NCBI RefSeq assembly: GCF_012933655.1
Contig: NZ_JABBJJ010000069.1
Location: 1-43,472, forward strand
DNA from: Pyxidicoccus fallax
GTDB taxonomy: Bacteria > Myxococcota > Myxococcia > Myxococcales > Myxococcaceae
DNA length: 43,472 nt
Reading direction: 5' to 3'
This document shows, in pieces, positions 32,368-40,558 of the stretch. Each line of letters begins with the position of its first letter. The stretch's first letter is position 1. A program made the translations under genes and the position numbers. Under the pieces are notes generated by a model. It made no database searches and was not told where the DNA came from. It saw only the letters and a list, made by a program, of their open reading frames with translations.

Positions 32368-33177
32368 CTACTTCTGGGGCTTCTTGGCGGCCTCCTGGGC
32401 TCGCTGGTAGCTCTCGGCCACGGCGCGGTAGTTCGGCACGAGCTCGTTGTAGAGCGCGCCCCACCTCGCGGCGTCGGGACGGTTCCACGTGCGCTGGAGT
32501 TCGCACAGCACCACGTTCGTGGTCACGGGGACGATGCCCGCCTGTGTCATGCGCGCGAGCGTGGTCTGGGAGGCCATCTCGCTCATGTCTCCGGAAGCAT
32601 CCATCACCGCGTAGACCTTGTATCCATCGGCCTTGGCCTGGAGCGCGGGGAAGGCGACACACACGCTGGTCCAGACGCCCGCCATGATGAGCGTCTTCCG
32701 GCCGGTCGCCTTGACGGCATTGACGAAGTCCGCGTTGTCCCACGCGCTCACCTCGCCCTTGCGCGGGATGTACTTCGCGCTGGGCGCCGCCTGCGCGAGC
32801 TCCGGCATCAGCGGGCCGTTGGTGCCGTTCGGCTCCGAGGCGGTCGTGAGGATGGGCACCTTGGCGAGCTCGGCGATCTTGGCGAGCACCACGGTGTTGG
32901 CGCGCAGCTCCGGGAGGGGGACGTCCTTGACGGTCTGGAACAGGCCGGACTGATGGTCCAGCAGGAGGAGGACCGTGTCGTTGGGGTCGAGCAGGGCCTG
33001 GGCGGCCGCGGCGCTGGGCTGCCGTGAGAGGCCCGGTATCGGCGTCGGCGCGGCGGGTGCCGCGTCCCGCGCCTGCGCGAGCGCGGGAGGGCTTCGCATC
33101 AGGACGCCGAGCCCGACCAGCGCGGTCAATGCCACGCTGGACAGGACGACCCCGCGCTTCATGTCTCGTGACCTCAT
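32368..33177 (-). CDS. Exported isochorismatase-like hydrolase (YcaC type)
   Basis: A 269-residue cysteine hydrolase of the isochorismatase superfamily. The catalytic triad fits Asp74 (LLLDHQ), Lys140 (PRKGEVSAWDN) and Cys173 (WTSVCV), and the overall pattern is closest to YcaC. Unusually, it starts with a Sec signal peptide (hydrophobic 9-27, likely cut after ALAQA near 36), so it is exported; most relatives are cytoplasmic. AAGGAGG sits 7 nt before the ATG at 33177, which decides this start over an ATG at 33162. It is the first gene of an operon with the lipoprotein amidohydrolase, and divergent from an outer-membrane barrel gene. Confidence 0.86.
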   Translation of the reverse strand: MRSRDMKRGVVLSSVALTALVGLGVLMRSPPALAQARDAAPAAPTPIPGLSRQPSAAAAQALLDPNDTVLLLLDHQSGLFQTVKDVPLPELRANTVVLAKIAELAKVPILTTASEPNGTNGPLMPELAQAAPSAKYIPRKGEVSAWDNADFVNAVKATGRKTLIMAGVWTSVCVAFPALQAKADGYKVYAVMDASGDMSEMASQTTLARMTQAGIVPVTTNVVLCELQRTWNRPDAARWGALYNELVPNYRAVAESYQRAQEAAKKPQK

Positions 33178-33357
33178 CTCAGCCCTCCTTCTGGGAAGCA
33201 GCCCTGGAAAGGGGGGAGGTCTAGCCGCGCCCCACCGCGTGGGAAATGAGCCGGCGATGCCAGTCGCTCGTGCGCTCGTGGACACGGGAGCGTCGAAGCG
33301 CGACACGCCCTGCCACGGGGACGATAAGACGGTGCCTCACCCTCTCTCCCCGGCCGA

Positions 33358-34752
33358 ATGCGCTGCCTGCCCTCTCTCGGATGGACCGTGCTCGCGCTGC
33401 TCGTGGGCGGGCGCGCTGGGGCACAGGCCCCCTCGCCGCCCCCCTTCAAGATGCTCCGCGCGGAGGAGGACTACCGCTACCTTCGCGCCCCGGATGCGCC
33501 TCGCGCGCCGCTCGATGGGCTGAAGTACCTCCCGCTCGACGAGGAGGGCTCCGTGTTCCTTTCGCTGGGGGGCGACCTGCGCCAGCGGGTGGAGTACTAC
33601 CGCCATCCCGAGTGGGCCGAGATACCCGCCACGGACACCGCCTGGCTCCAGCGCTACATGCTGCACGGGGATGTGTGGCTGTGGGACCGGGCCCGGGTCT
33701 TCCTCCAACTCAAGAGCGGATGGACGATTGGACGCTACGGAGGCCCTGGCCCCACGGACGAGGACCGGCTGGATGTGCACCAGGCCTTCGTGGAGGCACG
33801 CCCCTGGGAGCGCGAGGACGAGGTGCTCCAGGTGCGGCTGGGGCGCCAGGAGCTGCAATTCGGCTCGGCTCGCCTCGTGTCCGTGCGCGAGGGCCCCAAC
33901 GTGCGCCTCTCCTTCGATGGGGTGCACACGCGACTGCGAGCCCACCGGTGGGACCTGTCCGCCTTCGCCGTGCGGCCCGTGGCCACCAACCCCGGCGTCT
34001 TCGATGACGGCCGGCTGCGCACCCAGGGCTTCTGGGGCCTGTACGCGGTGCATCCCCTGCCCGTCCTCTCGGGCGGGAGCGTGGACCTCTACTACCTCGG
34101 CCGCACCAACAGCGAGGCCCGCTACGCGCAGGGCGAGGGCCGCGAGCAGCGCCACTCCTTCGGCACCCGGTGGTGGGGGAGGAGCAGGCCATGGGACTAC
34201 AACCTCGAAGCCGTGGTGCAGGTGGGCCGCTTCTCCGGAGCCCCCCTCTTCGCCTGGACGGTGGCGAGCGACACCGGCTTCACCTTCGAGCACTCGCCGC
34301 TGTCCCCGAGACTCGGGGTGATGGCGGACATCGCCTCCGGGGACCCGGACGCGGAGGACCCGTCGCTCGGGACCTTCAATCCGCTCTTCCCGCGCGGCAG
34401 CTACTTCGGGGAGATTGCCCTGCTGGGGCCCTACAACTTCATGGACCTCCACCCCGTGTTGCGCCTGCACCCCAGCGCCTCACTCGTGCTGTCGGCGGAG
34501 TGGACCGGCTTCTGGCGGCAGCGTGTGGAGGATGGCCTCTACGGTCCGAGCGGCGCACTGGTGAGACCACCCGCCGGGAGCAGCAGCCGCTGGGTGGGGC
34601 ATCAGGTGAACTTCGTGGCCGACTGGACGCTGGGCCGGCACATGAACGTGTACGCCACCGCGTCACGCTTCTTCGCCGGCACCTTCCTCCGGCAGACGGG
34701 CTCCTCGCGCGACGTCGACTTCCTCCAGGCCGAGGTGTCGCTGCGCTTCTGA
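33358..34752 (+). CDS. Alginate-export-type outer-membrane beta-barrel
   Basis: A 464-residue protein with a signal peptide (cleavage near 22, AGA-QA). The mature protein has alternating polar/apolar strands with aromatic girdles and ends in Phe (VSLRF), as outer-membrane barrels do. The early LSLGGDLRQRVEYYRHPEW and later LGRQELQFGSARLV and FDGVHTRLRAHRWDLSAFAV in part are features of the alginate export (AlgE/AlgK-type porin) family. It may form a channel for a sugar polymer or a small substrate. It is divergent from the exported hydrolase pair, so it may supply or clear their compound (inference). Confidence 0.82.
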   Translation: MRCLPSLGWTVLALLVGGRAGAQAPSPPPFKMLRAEEDYRYLRAPDAPRAPLDGLKYLPLDEEGSVFLSLGGDLRQRVEYYRHPEWAEIPATDTAWLQRYMLHGDVWLWDRARVFLQLKSGWTIGRYGGPGPTDEDRLDVHQAFVEARPWEREDEVLQVRLGRQELQFGSARLVSVREGPNVRLSFDGVHTRLRAHRWDLSAFAVRPVATNPGVFDDGRLRTQGFWGLYAVHPLPVLSGGSVDLYYLGRTNSEARYAQGEGREQRHSFGTRWWGRSRPWDYNLEAVVQVGRFSGAPLFAWTVASDTGFTFEHSPLSPRLGVMADIASGDPDAEDPSLGTFNPLFPRGSYFGEIALLGPYNFMDLHPVLRLHPSASLVLSAEWTGFWRQRVEDGLYGPSGALVRPPAGSSSRWVGHQVNFVADWTLGRHMNVYATASRFFAGTFLRQTGSSRDVDFLQAEVSLRF

Positions 34753-34792
34753 CCCGACTCCCGCCAGCGGTCCGCTTCGCGACCCGCCCCCG

Positions 34793-34826
34793 CCCCGCCG
34801 CGGGCCCACGCTGCCTGACGGCGGGG
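34793..34826. terminator. GC-rich hairpin between converging genes
   Basis: CCCCGCCG (34793-34800) and CGGCGGGG (34819-34826) form an 8-bp stem with an 18-nt loop, between the outer-membrane barrel stop (34752) and the lipoprotein stop (34854). No T run, so its role as a terminator is uncertain. Confidence 0.35.
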
Positions 34827-34853
34827 GGCAGGATGACGGACGTCACGTCTGAA

Positions 34854-35438
34854 TCACGGCACCGGGGTGGTCGGCCGCATCATGATCTCATTGAGCTGGT
34901 AGCGGTTGTTGAAGGCCGTCTTCCACGCGCCCTCGTGCACCGTGGGCCGGGGGATGATGGGGCCGCCCACCTGGCTGCTGGAGCCCCACGAGAAGCCCGG
35001 GTCGTAACCGCTGGTCTGCTCGATGACCTCGATGTCGTTGGCGATCTGGACGTTCAGCCGGCGCAGCTCGCCCGTCCGCAGGTCGCCGGACACGTAGAAC
35101 TGCGTCCGGTGGCCCACGACGTCGAAGCCGAACGCGATGAACCGGTTGGTGTCGCTCGGGTCGGCGACGATGACGGTGTACGCGCTCATCAGGCCCGCGT
35201 TGGGCGGGTACAGCGGCCGCGTCGTGGGGAGGCTGGACAGCGGGACGGGCGCGGTGGTGGGCAGCGCCGGCGGTCCGGGGATGGTGTTGGGGCAGTAGTT
35301 GTAGATGTTGGTGGTGGCCGCCTGCTCCTGCGTGGCGAGCGCCTCGGCCTCCATGGCGGCGGCCTCCTCGGGAGTGACGTTGCACGCGGCGGAGGACAGG
35401 GCGGAGACGAAGAGCAGCGAGCGGACAAGGGCCTTCAT
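34854..35438 (-). CDS. Hypothetical lipoprotein
   Basis: A 194-residue protein with a lipoprotein signal (lipobox SSAAC, Cys19) followed by a helical Glu/Ala-rich start and Pro-rich linker. The rest has strands such as YTVIVADP, NRFIAFGFDVVGHRTQFYVSG in part and IANDIEVIEQTS, and no family I recognise. GAGGTC precedes the ATG at 35438. It is separated from the CHAT gene upstream by a hairpin (35476-35497), so it should have its own promoter in the 96-nt gap. A link to the sigma/CHAT locus is not shown. Confidence 0.72.
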   Translation of the reverse strand: MKALVRSLLFVSALSSAACNVTPEEAAAMEAEALATQEQAATTNIYNYCPNTIPGPPALPTTAPVPLSSLPTTRPLYPPNAGLMSAYTVIVADPSDTNRFIAFGFDVVGHRTQFYVSGDLRTGELRRLNVQIANDIEVIEQTSGYDPGFSWGSSSQVGGPIIPRPTVHEGAWKTAFNNRYQLNEIMMRPTTPVP

Positions 35439-35475
35439 GATGTGACCTCGGTGTGTAGGTGACACTTCGGGCGTT

Positions 35476-35497
35476 CCCGGCCCTTTTCGGGGCCGGG
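35476..35497 (-). terminator. Hairpin after the CHAT gene
   Basis: CCCGGCCC (35476-35483) and GGGCCGGG (35490-35497) form an 8-bp stem around TTTTCG. On the minus strand it begins 37 nt past the stop of the anti-sigma/CHAT gene and 38 nt before the next start. It probably ends the sigma-CHAT transcript. Confidence 0.5.
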
Positions 35498-35534
35498 TGA
35501 CGTGGACTTCGGACTGAGGGGTGCTGGAGCGGGG

Positions 35535-38500
35535 CTACTCGAAGACCACTACGGTCTTCACCCAGCTTTCTGGTCGTGCGGACAGCACGCGCAGGCGCTC
35601 ATCCCGGAGCGCGACGGCGGCGGGGGTGCCGGCGCGGATGCGTTCCATCACCCGCGCGAAGAAGGGTCCGGCCTCGGCGTCCGGGATGTCGATGGGCGAG
35701 GCGATGACGGCGCGCGCGCCCGCCTCGGCGAAGGCGACGGGGAGGCTCCACGGCGCGTGGAGGTAGGGCGCGGTCCTCGCGGCCTGGCAGGCGCCGAGCA
35801 GTACCACCGGCGCGCCCTTGAACTTCTGCCTGCGCACCTCACCGGCGGTGAGCGCGTAGCGGCCATCCGCCTCCGGCGCCATCACCAGCAGCGACGCGTC
35901 CGACACACCCAGGTTCACCAGGCCGTGCGCGTGGATTTCCACCTCGGTGGCCTCGGCCAATTCCGCCAGCAGCCGCGACGGCGTGGCGGCGGCGCCCGTC
36001 AGCTCCACCCGGCGCGCGGAAGGACCCCCGGACAGCTCCCAGCTGCGCAGCCGGGGCAGGTTCAGTGAGGCCGGCGCCTCCACGTCGTACACGACGAGGG
36101 GCCGCGGCGCGGATGCGGCCGCCGGAGCCACGGGCTTCGCGCCCGTCTGGTAGCTCCACGCTAGGTCCGCCGGCAGCAGCCCCGCCTGTCCATGCACGGG
36201 ATAGCGGGCGAACACGCGCACGTGCTCGCAGGGCTTCAGGGCGGAGACCACCTGGGGCGGCACCAGCGTCGCCACGTCGAAGTCCGGCGAGCGGCGGCTC
36301 GCGTCGGCGTGGCCGAGGAGCTCACCCGCGGGCCCGCGCGCGGCCACCACGGTGCGCTCGTCGTGCACCTCCACGCCCAGCTCGCAGCGCCCGGGCTCGC
36401 GGGTGCCCAGCTCCTCGGCGAAGAGGGCCAGCGTCCCGGCCCAGTCGTTGGCGAAGCCGGCGTCCTGGATGAGCGACGAGTAGCTGTACGCGCGGGCCTT
36501 GACGGCCACCGGGTCCTCGGCGCCCAGCCGCGCCCCGTCGGCGATGGCTTTGCGCAAGAGCGCGTGGCCCGCCTCGCGGTCCTTCGTGAGGACGGCACGG
36601 CCCTCGATGTGCGTGGCCAGCACCTGCTCGCCGGGGCGCAGCCAGCCGCCCTCCCGCAGCTTGCGCAGGCCGTCGCGCACGCGCTCCACGTCATCCGGGC
36701 GCGGCGCCAGGCGGGCGAGGTCCGCCAGCACGTAGGCGCCGTTGAGGAAGAAGGGCACCTCGCACGTGGGCACCTTCGCCAGCTCGGCGCGCGCGGCGTC
36801 CGGACGCAGGGCGAAGATGTGCATGGCCGCCAGGCTCTCGTGCACGTGGTGCCCGGCCTCGCAGCTCCTGTCCCTCAGTGCCTGCTCGCCCAGGTACGCC
36901 CGCGTCAGCGCGAAGGCGTTGCGGAAGCGCGCCAGGTCGCCCATCACCCGCAGCAGGTCCGTCTGTAGCTCCCACTCCTGCGTGCGCTGCGCCCACTGGA
37001 AGCCGGCCAGCACGTGCTCGCGCGACTCCACCAGCCGGTGCTCGTCCTTGTAGATGTGCGCCAGCAGGTGCTCGAGCTGCCCGCAGCGCACGTCCGCCTT
37101 CACGCGGTTGCACTCGGCCACCGCGCGCAACAGCCGCGCCTCGGCGCCGGCCAGGTCGCCGCTCCGGTACTCGCTCAGCGCGCGCTCGCGCTCCGAGTTG
37201 AGCAGCACCCACGGGTCGCCCAGCGCCTTCGCGGCCTTCTCGTAGGTGTCCAGACGCGTGGGGTGCACGCCCATCAGGGGCAGCACGCCCAGCAGCAGGT
37301 CCTGGTTCTCCGAGCCCTCCAGCTCGCGCACGTACGCGTCCAGGCCCGAGGCGTCGAAGGTGCCCTCCAGCACCTGACGGAAGCGCGCGGCCAGCGGCGC
37401 GCGGCGCTTGAAGTCCAGGCCGGCCACGCGGGTGGTGTAGCGCTCCAGCGTGTCCCCGCCGTAGTGCGCGTCCAACAGGCGCGCCAGCGGCAGGAGCGCC
37501 TTCACGCGCTCGGCGTCCGGCGCCGCCCACACGGCGAGGTTGTGCCACTTGCGCGCCGAGCCCGGCACCGCGCGCGCCAGCGCGTCCGGGAAGGGCGTGC
37601 CCTGCAGCGCCAGCGCCTTGCCCGCCTTCTGCGCCTCGTCCCACGTGCCACGCCGGCCGTCCAGCCCACGGCGCAGGGCCGCGGCGCGCTCCTTCGCCTC
37701 CTCGGCCCAGCCCGGCTCGCGCAGGGAGGACACCGTGTCGAAGGCCTCGGCCGCCAGCGCGTCCAGGCCCAGCTCGCGCAGCACCAGCGCCCGGTTCCAC
37801 AGGGCCTGCGGGTGCTGGGGGGCCTTCTCCAGCACGCCGTCCAGCAGGATGAGGGCCGACTCCAGCTCGCCCTTCGCCAGCGCCACCACCGCGCGGTCGC
37901 TGTCCACGTCCGGCGTGGACGGCGCGCGCTGGAGGTACTCCGCGGCCTGCTCGCGCTCGCCGCGCAGCAGGTGCCCGGTGGCCAGCCCGTGGAGGTCCCC
38001 CGCCTCCTCCAGCTTCGCCAGCTCCTTCAGCGGCACCAGCTCCTTCGGGCGCTCCTCGCCCGAGCGCAGCACGCCGTACGGCCGGTGCGCGCTGGCGCCG
38101 GACCAGCTCAGCCGCGCTTCCAGCGAGCGCGTGGGCGCCAGGGCCAGGGCTTCCGAACCGGAGTCCGACACCCCAACGGGAGCGCGGATGGCCACCAGCG
38201 CGAACACAGCCGCGAGCGCGCCCGCCAGCACGGCGGCGGCCACCCGGCCACGCCGCTGACTCCAGGCCGGACGAAAGGAGCGCGAGCCATCGGCGTCACG
38301 GCCCGGCTCCGGCACATGCGCGCGCCGCGCCGGCGCCAGCGGAATGGGCGGAGCCGCGACGGGCGTCTCGGACGCGTCGGCGGCCTCCTTGGCCTCCAGG
38401 TCCACCAGCCGCCCCGAGAGCGCCTGGAGCTGGAGGATGTCGTCCAGGTCCGCCTGGCACTGCGCGCACGTGGCGAGGTGCTCGCGGAAGGTGTCCGCCT

Positions 38501-38573
38501 CTTCCTGGGACAGCTCGCCGTCGGCGAAGGCCTGTACCTGGTCGTGCAGGTCCATGGGGTCGGGCGCGCTCAT
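35535..38573 (-). CDS. Anti-sigma factor (zf-HC2) - TM - TPR - CHAT protease fusion
   Basis: A 1012-residue protein joining four parts. Residues 8-50 are a zinc-finger anti-sigma domain with His32, Cys36 and Cys39 (HLATCAQC). A 60-residue linker ends in Arg-rich RRGR before a single membrane helix at about 111-129, which puts the anti-sigma domain in the cytoplasm and the rest outside. About 160-700 is a helical TPR-like region. The C-terminus is a CHAT caspase-like domain with His883 (HAHG) and Cys929 (LLGACQAA); both catalytic residues are intact. It should hold the upstream ECF sigma factor and has its own protease. The start overlaps the sigma gene by 4 nt (ATGA). Confidence 0.88.
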   Translation of the reverse strand: MSAPDPMDLHDQVQAFADGELSQEEADTFREHLATCAQCQADLDDILQLQALSGRLVDLEAKEAADASETPVAAPPIPLAPARRAHVPEPGRDADGSRSFRPAWSQRRGRVAAAVLAGALAAVFALVAIRAPVGVSDSGSEALALAPTRSLEARLSWSGASAHRPYGVLRSGEERPKELVPLKELAKLEEAGDLHGLATGHLLRGEREQAAEYLQRAPSTPDVDSDRAVVALAKGELESALILLDGVLEKAPQHPQALWNRALVLRELGLDALAAEAFDTVSSLREPGWAEEAKERAAALRRGLDGRRGTWDEAQKAGKALALQGTPFPDALARAVPGSARKWHNLAVWAAPDAERVKALLPLARLLDAHYGGDTLERYTTRVAGLDFKRRAPLAARFRQVLEGTFDASGLDAYVRELEGSENQDLLLGVLPLMGVHPTRLDTYEKAAKALGDPWVLLNSERERALSEYRSGDLAGAEARLLRAVAECNRVKADVRCGQLEHLLAHIYKDEHRLVESREHVLAGFQWAQRTQEWELQTDLLRVMGDLARFRNAFALTRAYLGEQALRDRSCEAGHHVHESLAAMHIFALRPDAARAELAKVPTCEVPFFLNGAYVLADLARLAPRPDDVERVRDGLRKLREGGWLRPGEQVLATHIEGRAVLTKDREAGHALLRKAIADGARLGAEDPVAVKARAYSYSSLIQDAGFANDWAGTLALFAEELGTREPGRCELGVEVHDERTVVAARGPAGELLGHADASRRSPDFDVATLVPPQVVSALKPCEHVRVFARYPVHGQAGLLPADLAWSYQTGAKPVAPAAASAPRPLVVYDVEAPASLNLPRLRSWELSGGPSARRVELTGAAATPSRLLAELAEATEVEIHAHGLVNLGVSDASLLVMAPEADGRYALTAGEVRRQKFKGAPVVLLGACQAARTAPYLHAPWSLPVAFAEAGARAVIASPIDIPDAEAGPFFARVMERIRAGTPAAVALRDERLRVLSARPESWVKTVVVFE

Positions 38574-39229
38574 GTGCCCTCCGCCTCACCCGGGGGCTGG
38601 GGCATGAGCAGCTCCTTCAGCCGGCGGCGCGCGCGGATGAGGCGCGTGCCCACCGTGGCCTTGGGGATGCCCAGCTTCTCCGCGATTTCGATGTACGAGC
38701 GGCCCTCCAGCGAGTGCATCCGGTACACCGTGCGGAACTCCTCGGGAATCTTCTCCAGCGCCTCGCGCAGCTGCTCGGGGCTGATGGACGCCCACGCGGG
38801 AGCGGCCTCGACCTCGGGCGCGGCGATGCGCTCCTCCACGTCCTCGGCGGACACGTCCGCGCGGCGCTCCCGCGTGCGCGAGCGGCACCGGTCGATGAAC
38901 AGGTGGTGGAGGATGGTGAGGAGCCACGCGCGCCCGTCCGTCCCGGGCTTGTACCGGGCCAGGTTGCGAAGACCGCGCTCGAAGGTGTCCTGGACGAGGT
39001 CTCTCGCGTCCGTGGCGTTGCCGCACAGGCGCATCGCGGTGGCATGCAGCGCCGCCTCGTGCTCCCGGGCGAACGCCGCGAACCACCGGCTGTCCAGGGT
39101 CGGGGGGGTTGAAAGGGGCCTGCTTTCCACTCGGGGTGCAGGCTGACCCGGCCGGTCCTGGCCCGTCAAGCTCCCCGTCCGCAGGGAGCTGGTGAACAGG
39201 GAGGATGGTTGCAGGGCGAAAGCATTCAT
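38570..39229 (-). CDS. ECF-type RNA polymerase sigma factor
   Basis: A 219-residue sigma-70 family protein with region 2 at about 49-115 (ALHATAMRLCGNATDARDLV, DTFERGLRNLARYKPG) and region 4 at about 145-205 (IPEEFRTVYRMHSLEGRSY, EIAEKLGIPKATVGTRL). Region 3 is missing, as in all ECF factors. About 45 residues of Ser/Pro-rich sequence before region 2 are an extra tail. GAGGAG precedes the ATG by 8 nt. Its stop overlaps the ATG of the anti-sigma/CHAT gene, so both are translated together. A possible ECF-type promoter lies at 39271-39295, suggesting that it drives its own operon. Confidence 0.93.
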   Translation of the reverse strand: MNAFALQPSSLFTSSLRTGSLTGQDRPGQPAPRVESRPLSTPPTLDSRWFAAFAREHEAALHATAMRLCGNATDARDLVQDTFERGLRNLARYKPGTDGRAWLLTILHHLFIDRCRSRTRERRADVSAEDVEERIAAPEVEAAPAWASISPEQLREALEKIPEEFRTVYRMHSLEGRSYIEIAEKLGIPKATVGTRLIRARRRLKELLMPQPPGEAEGT

Positions 39230-39270
39230 GGCGGTCGCTCCTCACAACGACCCGCCCCGCCCATCTTCCC

Positions 39271-39295
39271 GGCGAATTTCCGGGGGGATTATTCC
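39271..39295 (-). promoter_or_regulatory. Candidate autoregulated ECF promoter
   Basis: On the minus strand GGAAT (39295-39291) is followed after 16 nt by CGCC (39274-39271). GGAAC/T with a spacer of about 16 nt and a CG-rich -10 is the common form of ECF-dependent promoters. It lies 42 nt before the sigma start codon. Without other copies in the genome this is only a candidate. Confidence 0.35.
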
Positions 39296-39296
39296 G

Positions 39297-39312
39297 CCCC
39301 TGCTTTCAGGGG
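39297..39312 (-). terminator. Short hairpin after tspO
   Basis: CCCCTG (39297-39302) and CAGGGG (39307-39312) make a perfect 6-bp stem with a 4-nt loop, directly after the TspO stop codon. Followed by GCGGAATAATCC and no T run, so it is a weak terminator candidate between tspO and the sigma operon. Confidence 0.4.
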
Positions 39313-39313
39313 G

Positions 39314-39862
39314 TTAGCCGTTGCGGCGGACGATTTCGGCATTGAGCACGTTGGCGAAGCCCACCCACGCCAGATACGGGGCCACCAGCCAGGCGGCGGG
39401 CCGGTCCACCTTCCGGGTGCTGGCGACGTAGGCGCCGATGCTGGCCAGCAGGGCCACGTTGTCCGCGAGCGCGCGGCGCGGCTGGTGCCGGTTGAAGAAG
39501 AGCCAGGACCAGGCGGCGTTGAGGCCCAGCTGCACGCCCCACCAGCCCAGCGCCTTGGAGCGCGCGGGTCCGGCGGGGGCCGTCCACACGCGCCAGCCGG
39601 ACACGGCGATGAGGCCATACAGCACCGTCCACACCGGGCCGAACACCTTGGGCGGCGGCTGGAAGGAAGGCTTGCGCAGGCGCCGGTACCAGAGCTGGTC
39701 CGCGGAGCTCTGCCGCGCGCCCAGCGTCGCCGCGCCCAGGGTGAGCGCGCCGAAGGTGCCCAGCGCCACCACGGACTCGGTGCGCAGCGTGGGGTTGAGC
39801 GCCGTGCGCTTCACCGGGCCCGGCACCGTCCGCGTCGTCGGCTCCAGCGTCGTCGTCTCCAT
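39314..39862 (-). CDS. TspO/MBR family membrane protein
   Basis: A 182-residue five-helix membrane protein of the TspO family, which binds porphyrins and related ligands. The family block WYRRLRKPSFQPP with GPVWTVLYGLIA (58-86) is clear; WAWLFF-type segments (AAWSWLFF) and AYLAW-like stretches follow. The first 30 residues are an extra polar tail before helix 1. GGGAGGAT precedes the ATG at 39862; the open frame beyond this belongs to antisense DNA of the DUF924 gene. It is upstream of the sigma operon in the same direction, with only a weak hairpin between. In myxobacteria it may sense tetrapyrrole or light stress (family knowledge). Confidence 0.87.
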   Translation of the reverse strand: METTTLEPTTRTVPGPVKRTALNPTLRTESVVALGTFGALTLGAATLGARQSSADQLWYRRLRKPSFQPPPKVFGPVWTVLYGLIAVSGWRVWTAPAGPARSKALGWWGVQLGLNAAWSWLFFNRHQPRRALADNVALLASIGAYVASTRKVDRPAAWLVAPYLAWVGFANVLNAEIVRRNG

Positions 39863-39989
39863 GCGAATCCTCCCGTGGCCCACACCCCCGCCACTGTCCG
39901 CTGGAAGGTGGTGCCTGCTCCGCCCAGCGGCCAGTCCACGCGGCGGCGAGGTAGAAGAAAGCTCACTCACACGGCCCCGGAGGCGAGTC

Positions 39990-40553
39990 ATGGCGAGCGC
40001 GGAGGAAGTCCTCGGGTTCTGGTTCGGCGACAGCGACCAGCCCCAGGAGAAGTGGTTCATGGGCGGCGAGGCCTTCGACGAGGAGTGCCGGCGCCGCTTC
40101 CTGGCCGCGCACGAGGACGCCGCGGCCGGACGGCTGCGCGACTGGCGCGACGAGCCGCGAAGCTGCGTGGCGCTGCTGCTGCTGTTGGACCAGATTCCGC
40201 GCAACCTCTTCCGGGGCACGCCCAGGGCCTTCGCCACGGACGCGCTCGCGCGCGAGGTGGCGCGTCACGCGCTGGCGCGGGGGCTGGACGTGACGCTGCC
40301 GCCCGTGTGGCGGTGGTTCATGTACCTGCCCTTCGAGCACAGCGAGGAGGCACACGACCAGCGTCTGGCCGTGGCCCTCTTCGAGATGCTCGCGCTGTAC
40401 CATCCGGACAGCCTCGAGTCGCTCGACTATGCCCGGCGGCACCGGGACGTCATCGAGCGCTTCGGCCGCTTCCCCCACCGCAACGTCGCGCTGGGGCGCC
40501 CGTCCACCCCGGAGGAAGAGCGCTTCCTCCAGGAGCCGGGCTCGTCCTTCTGA
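39990..40553 (+). CDS. DUF924 family protein
   Basis: A 187-residue cytoplasmic protein of the DUF924 family. The N-terminal EEVLGFWFGD block, the central LLLLDQIPRNLFRGTPRAFATD in part and the late YLPFEHSEEAHDQ are all typical. The fold is an alpha-helical TPR-like array; function is unknown. The ATG at 39990 follows GGAGGCG. It stands alone, with a divergent neighbour (TspO) and convergent with the ferritin-like operon, 5 nt from its last stop. Confidence 0.88.
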   Translation: MASAEEVLGFWFGDSDQPQEKWFMGGEAFDEECRRRFLAAHEDAAAGRLRDWRDEPRSCVALLLLLDQIPRNLFRGTPRAFATDALAREVARHALARGLDVTLPPVWRWFMYLPFEHSEEAHDQRLAVALFEMLALYHPDSLESLDYARRHRDVIERFGRFPHRNVALGRPSTPEEERFLQEPGSSF

Positions 40554-40558
40554 GCGGG

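Noticed and set aside
35535..39229. A CRISPR type III-E (Craspase) locus suggested by CHAT plus sigma factor
   Set aside because: No Cas7-11, no repeats and no Csx30/31-like genes are seen; the likeness is only in the idea of a CHAT protease controlling a sigma factor.
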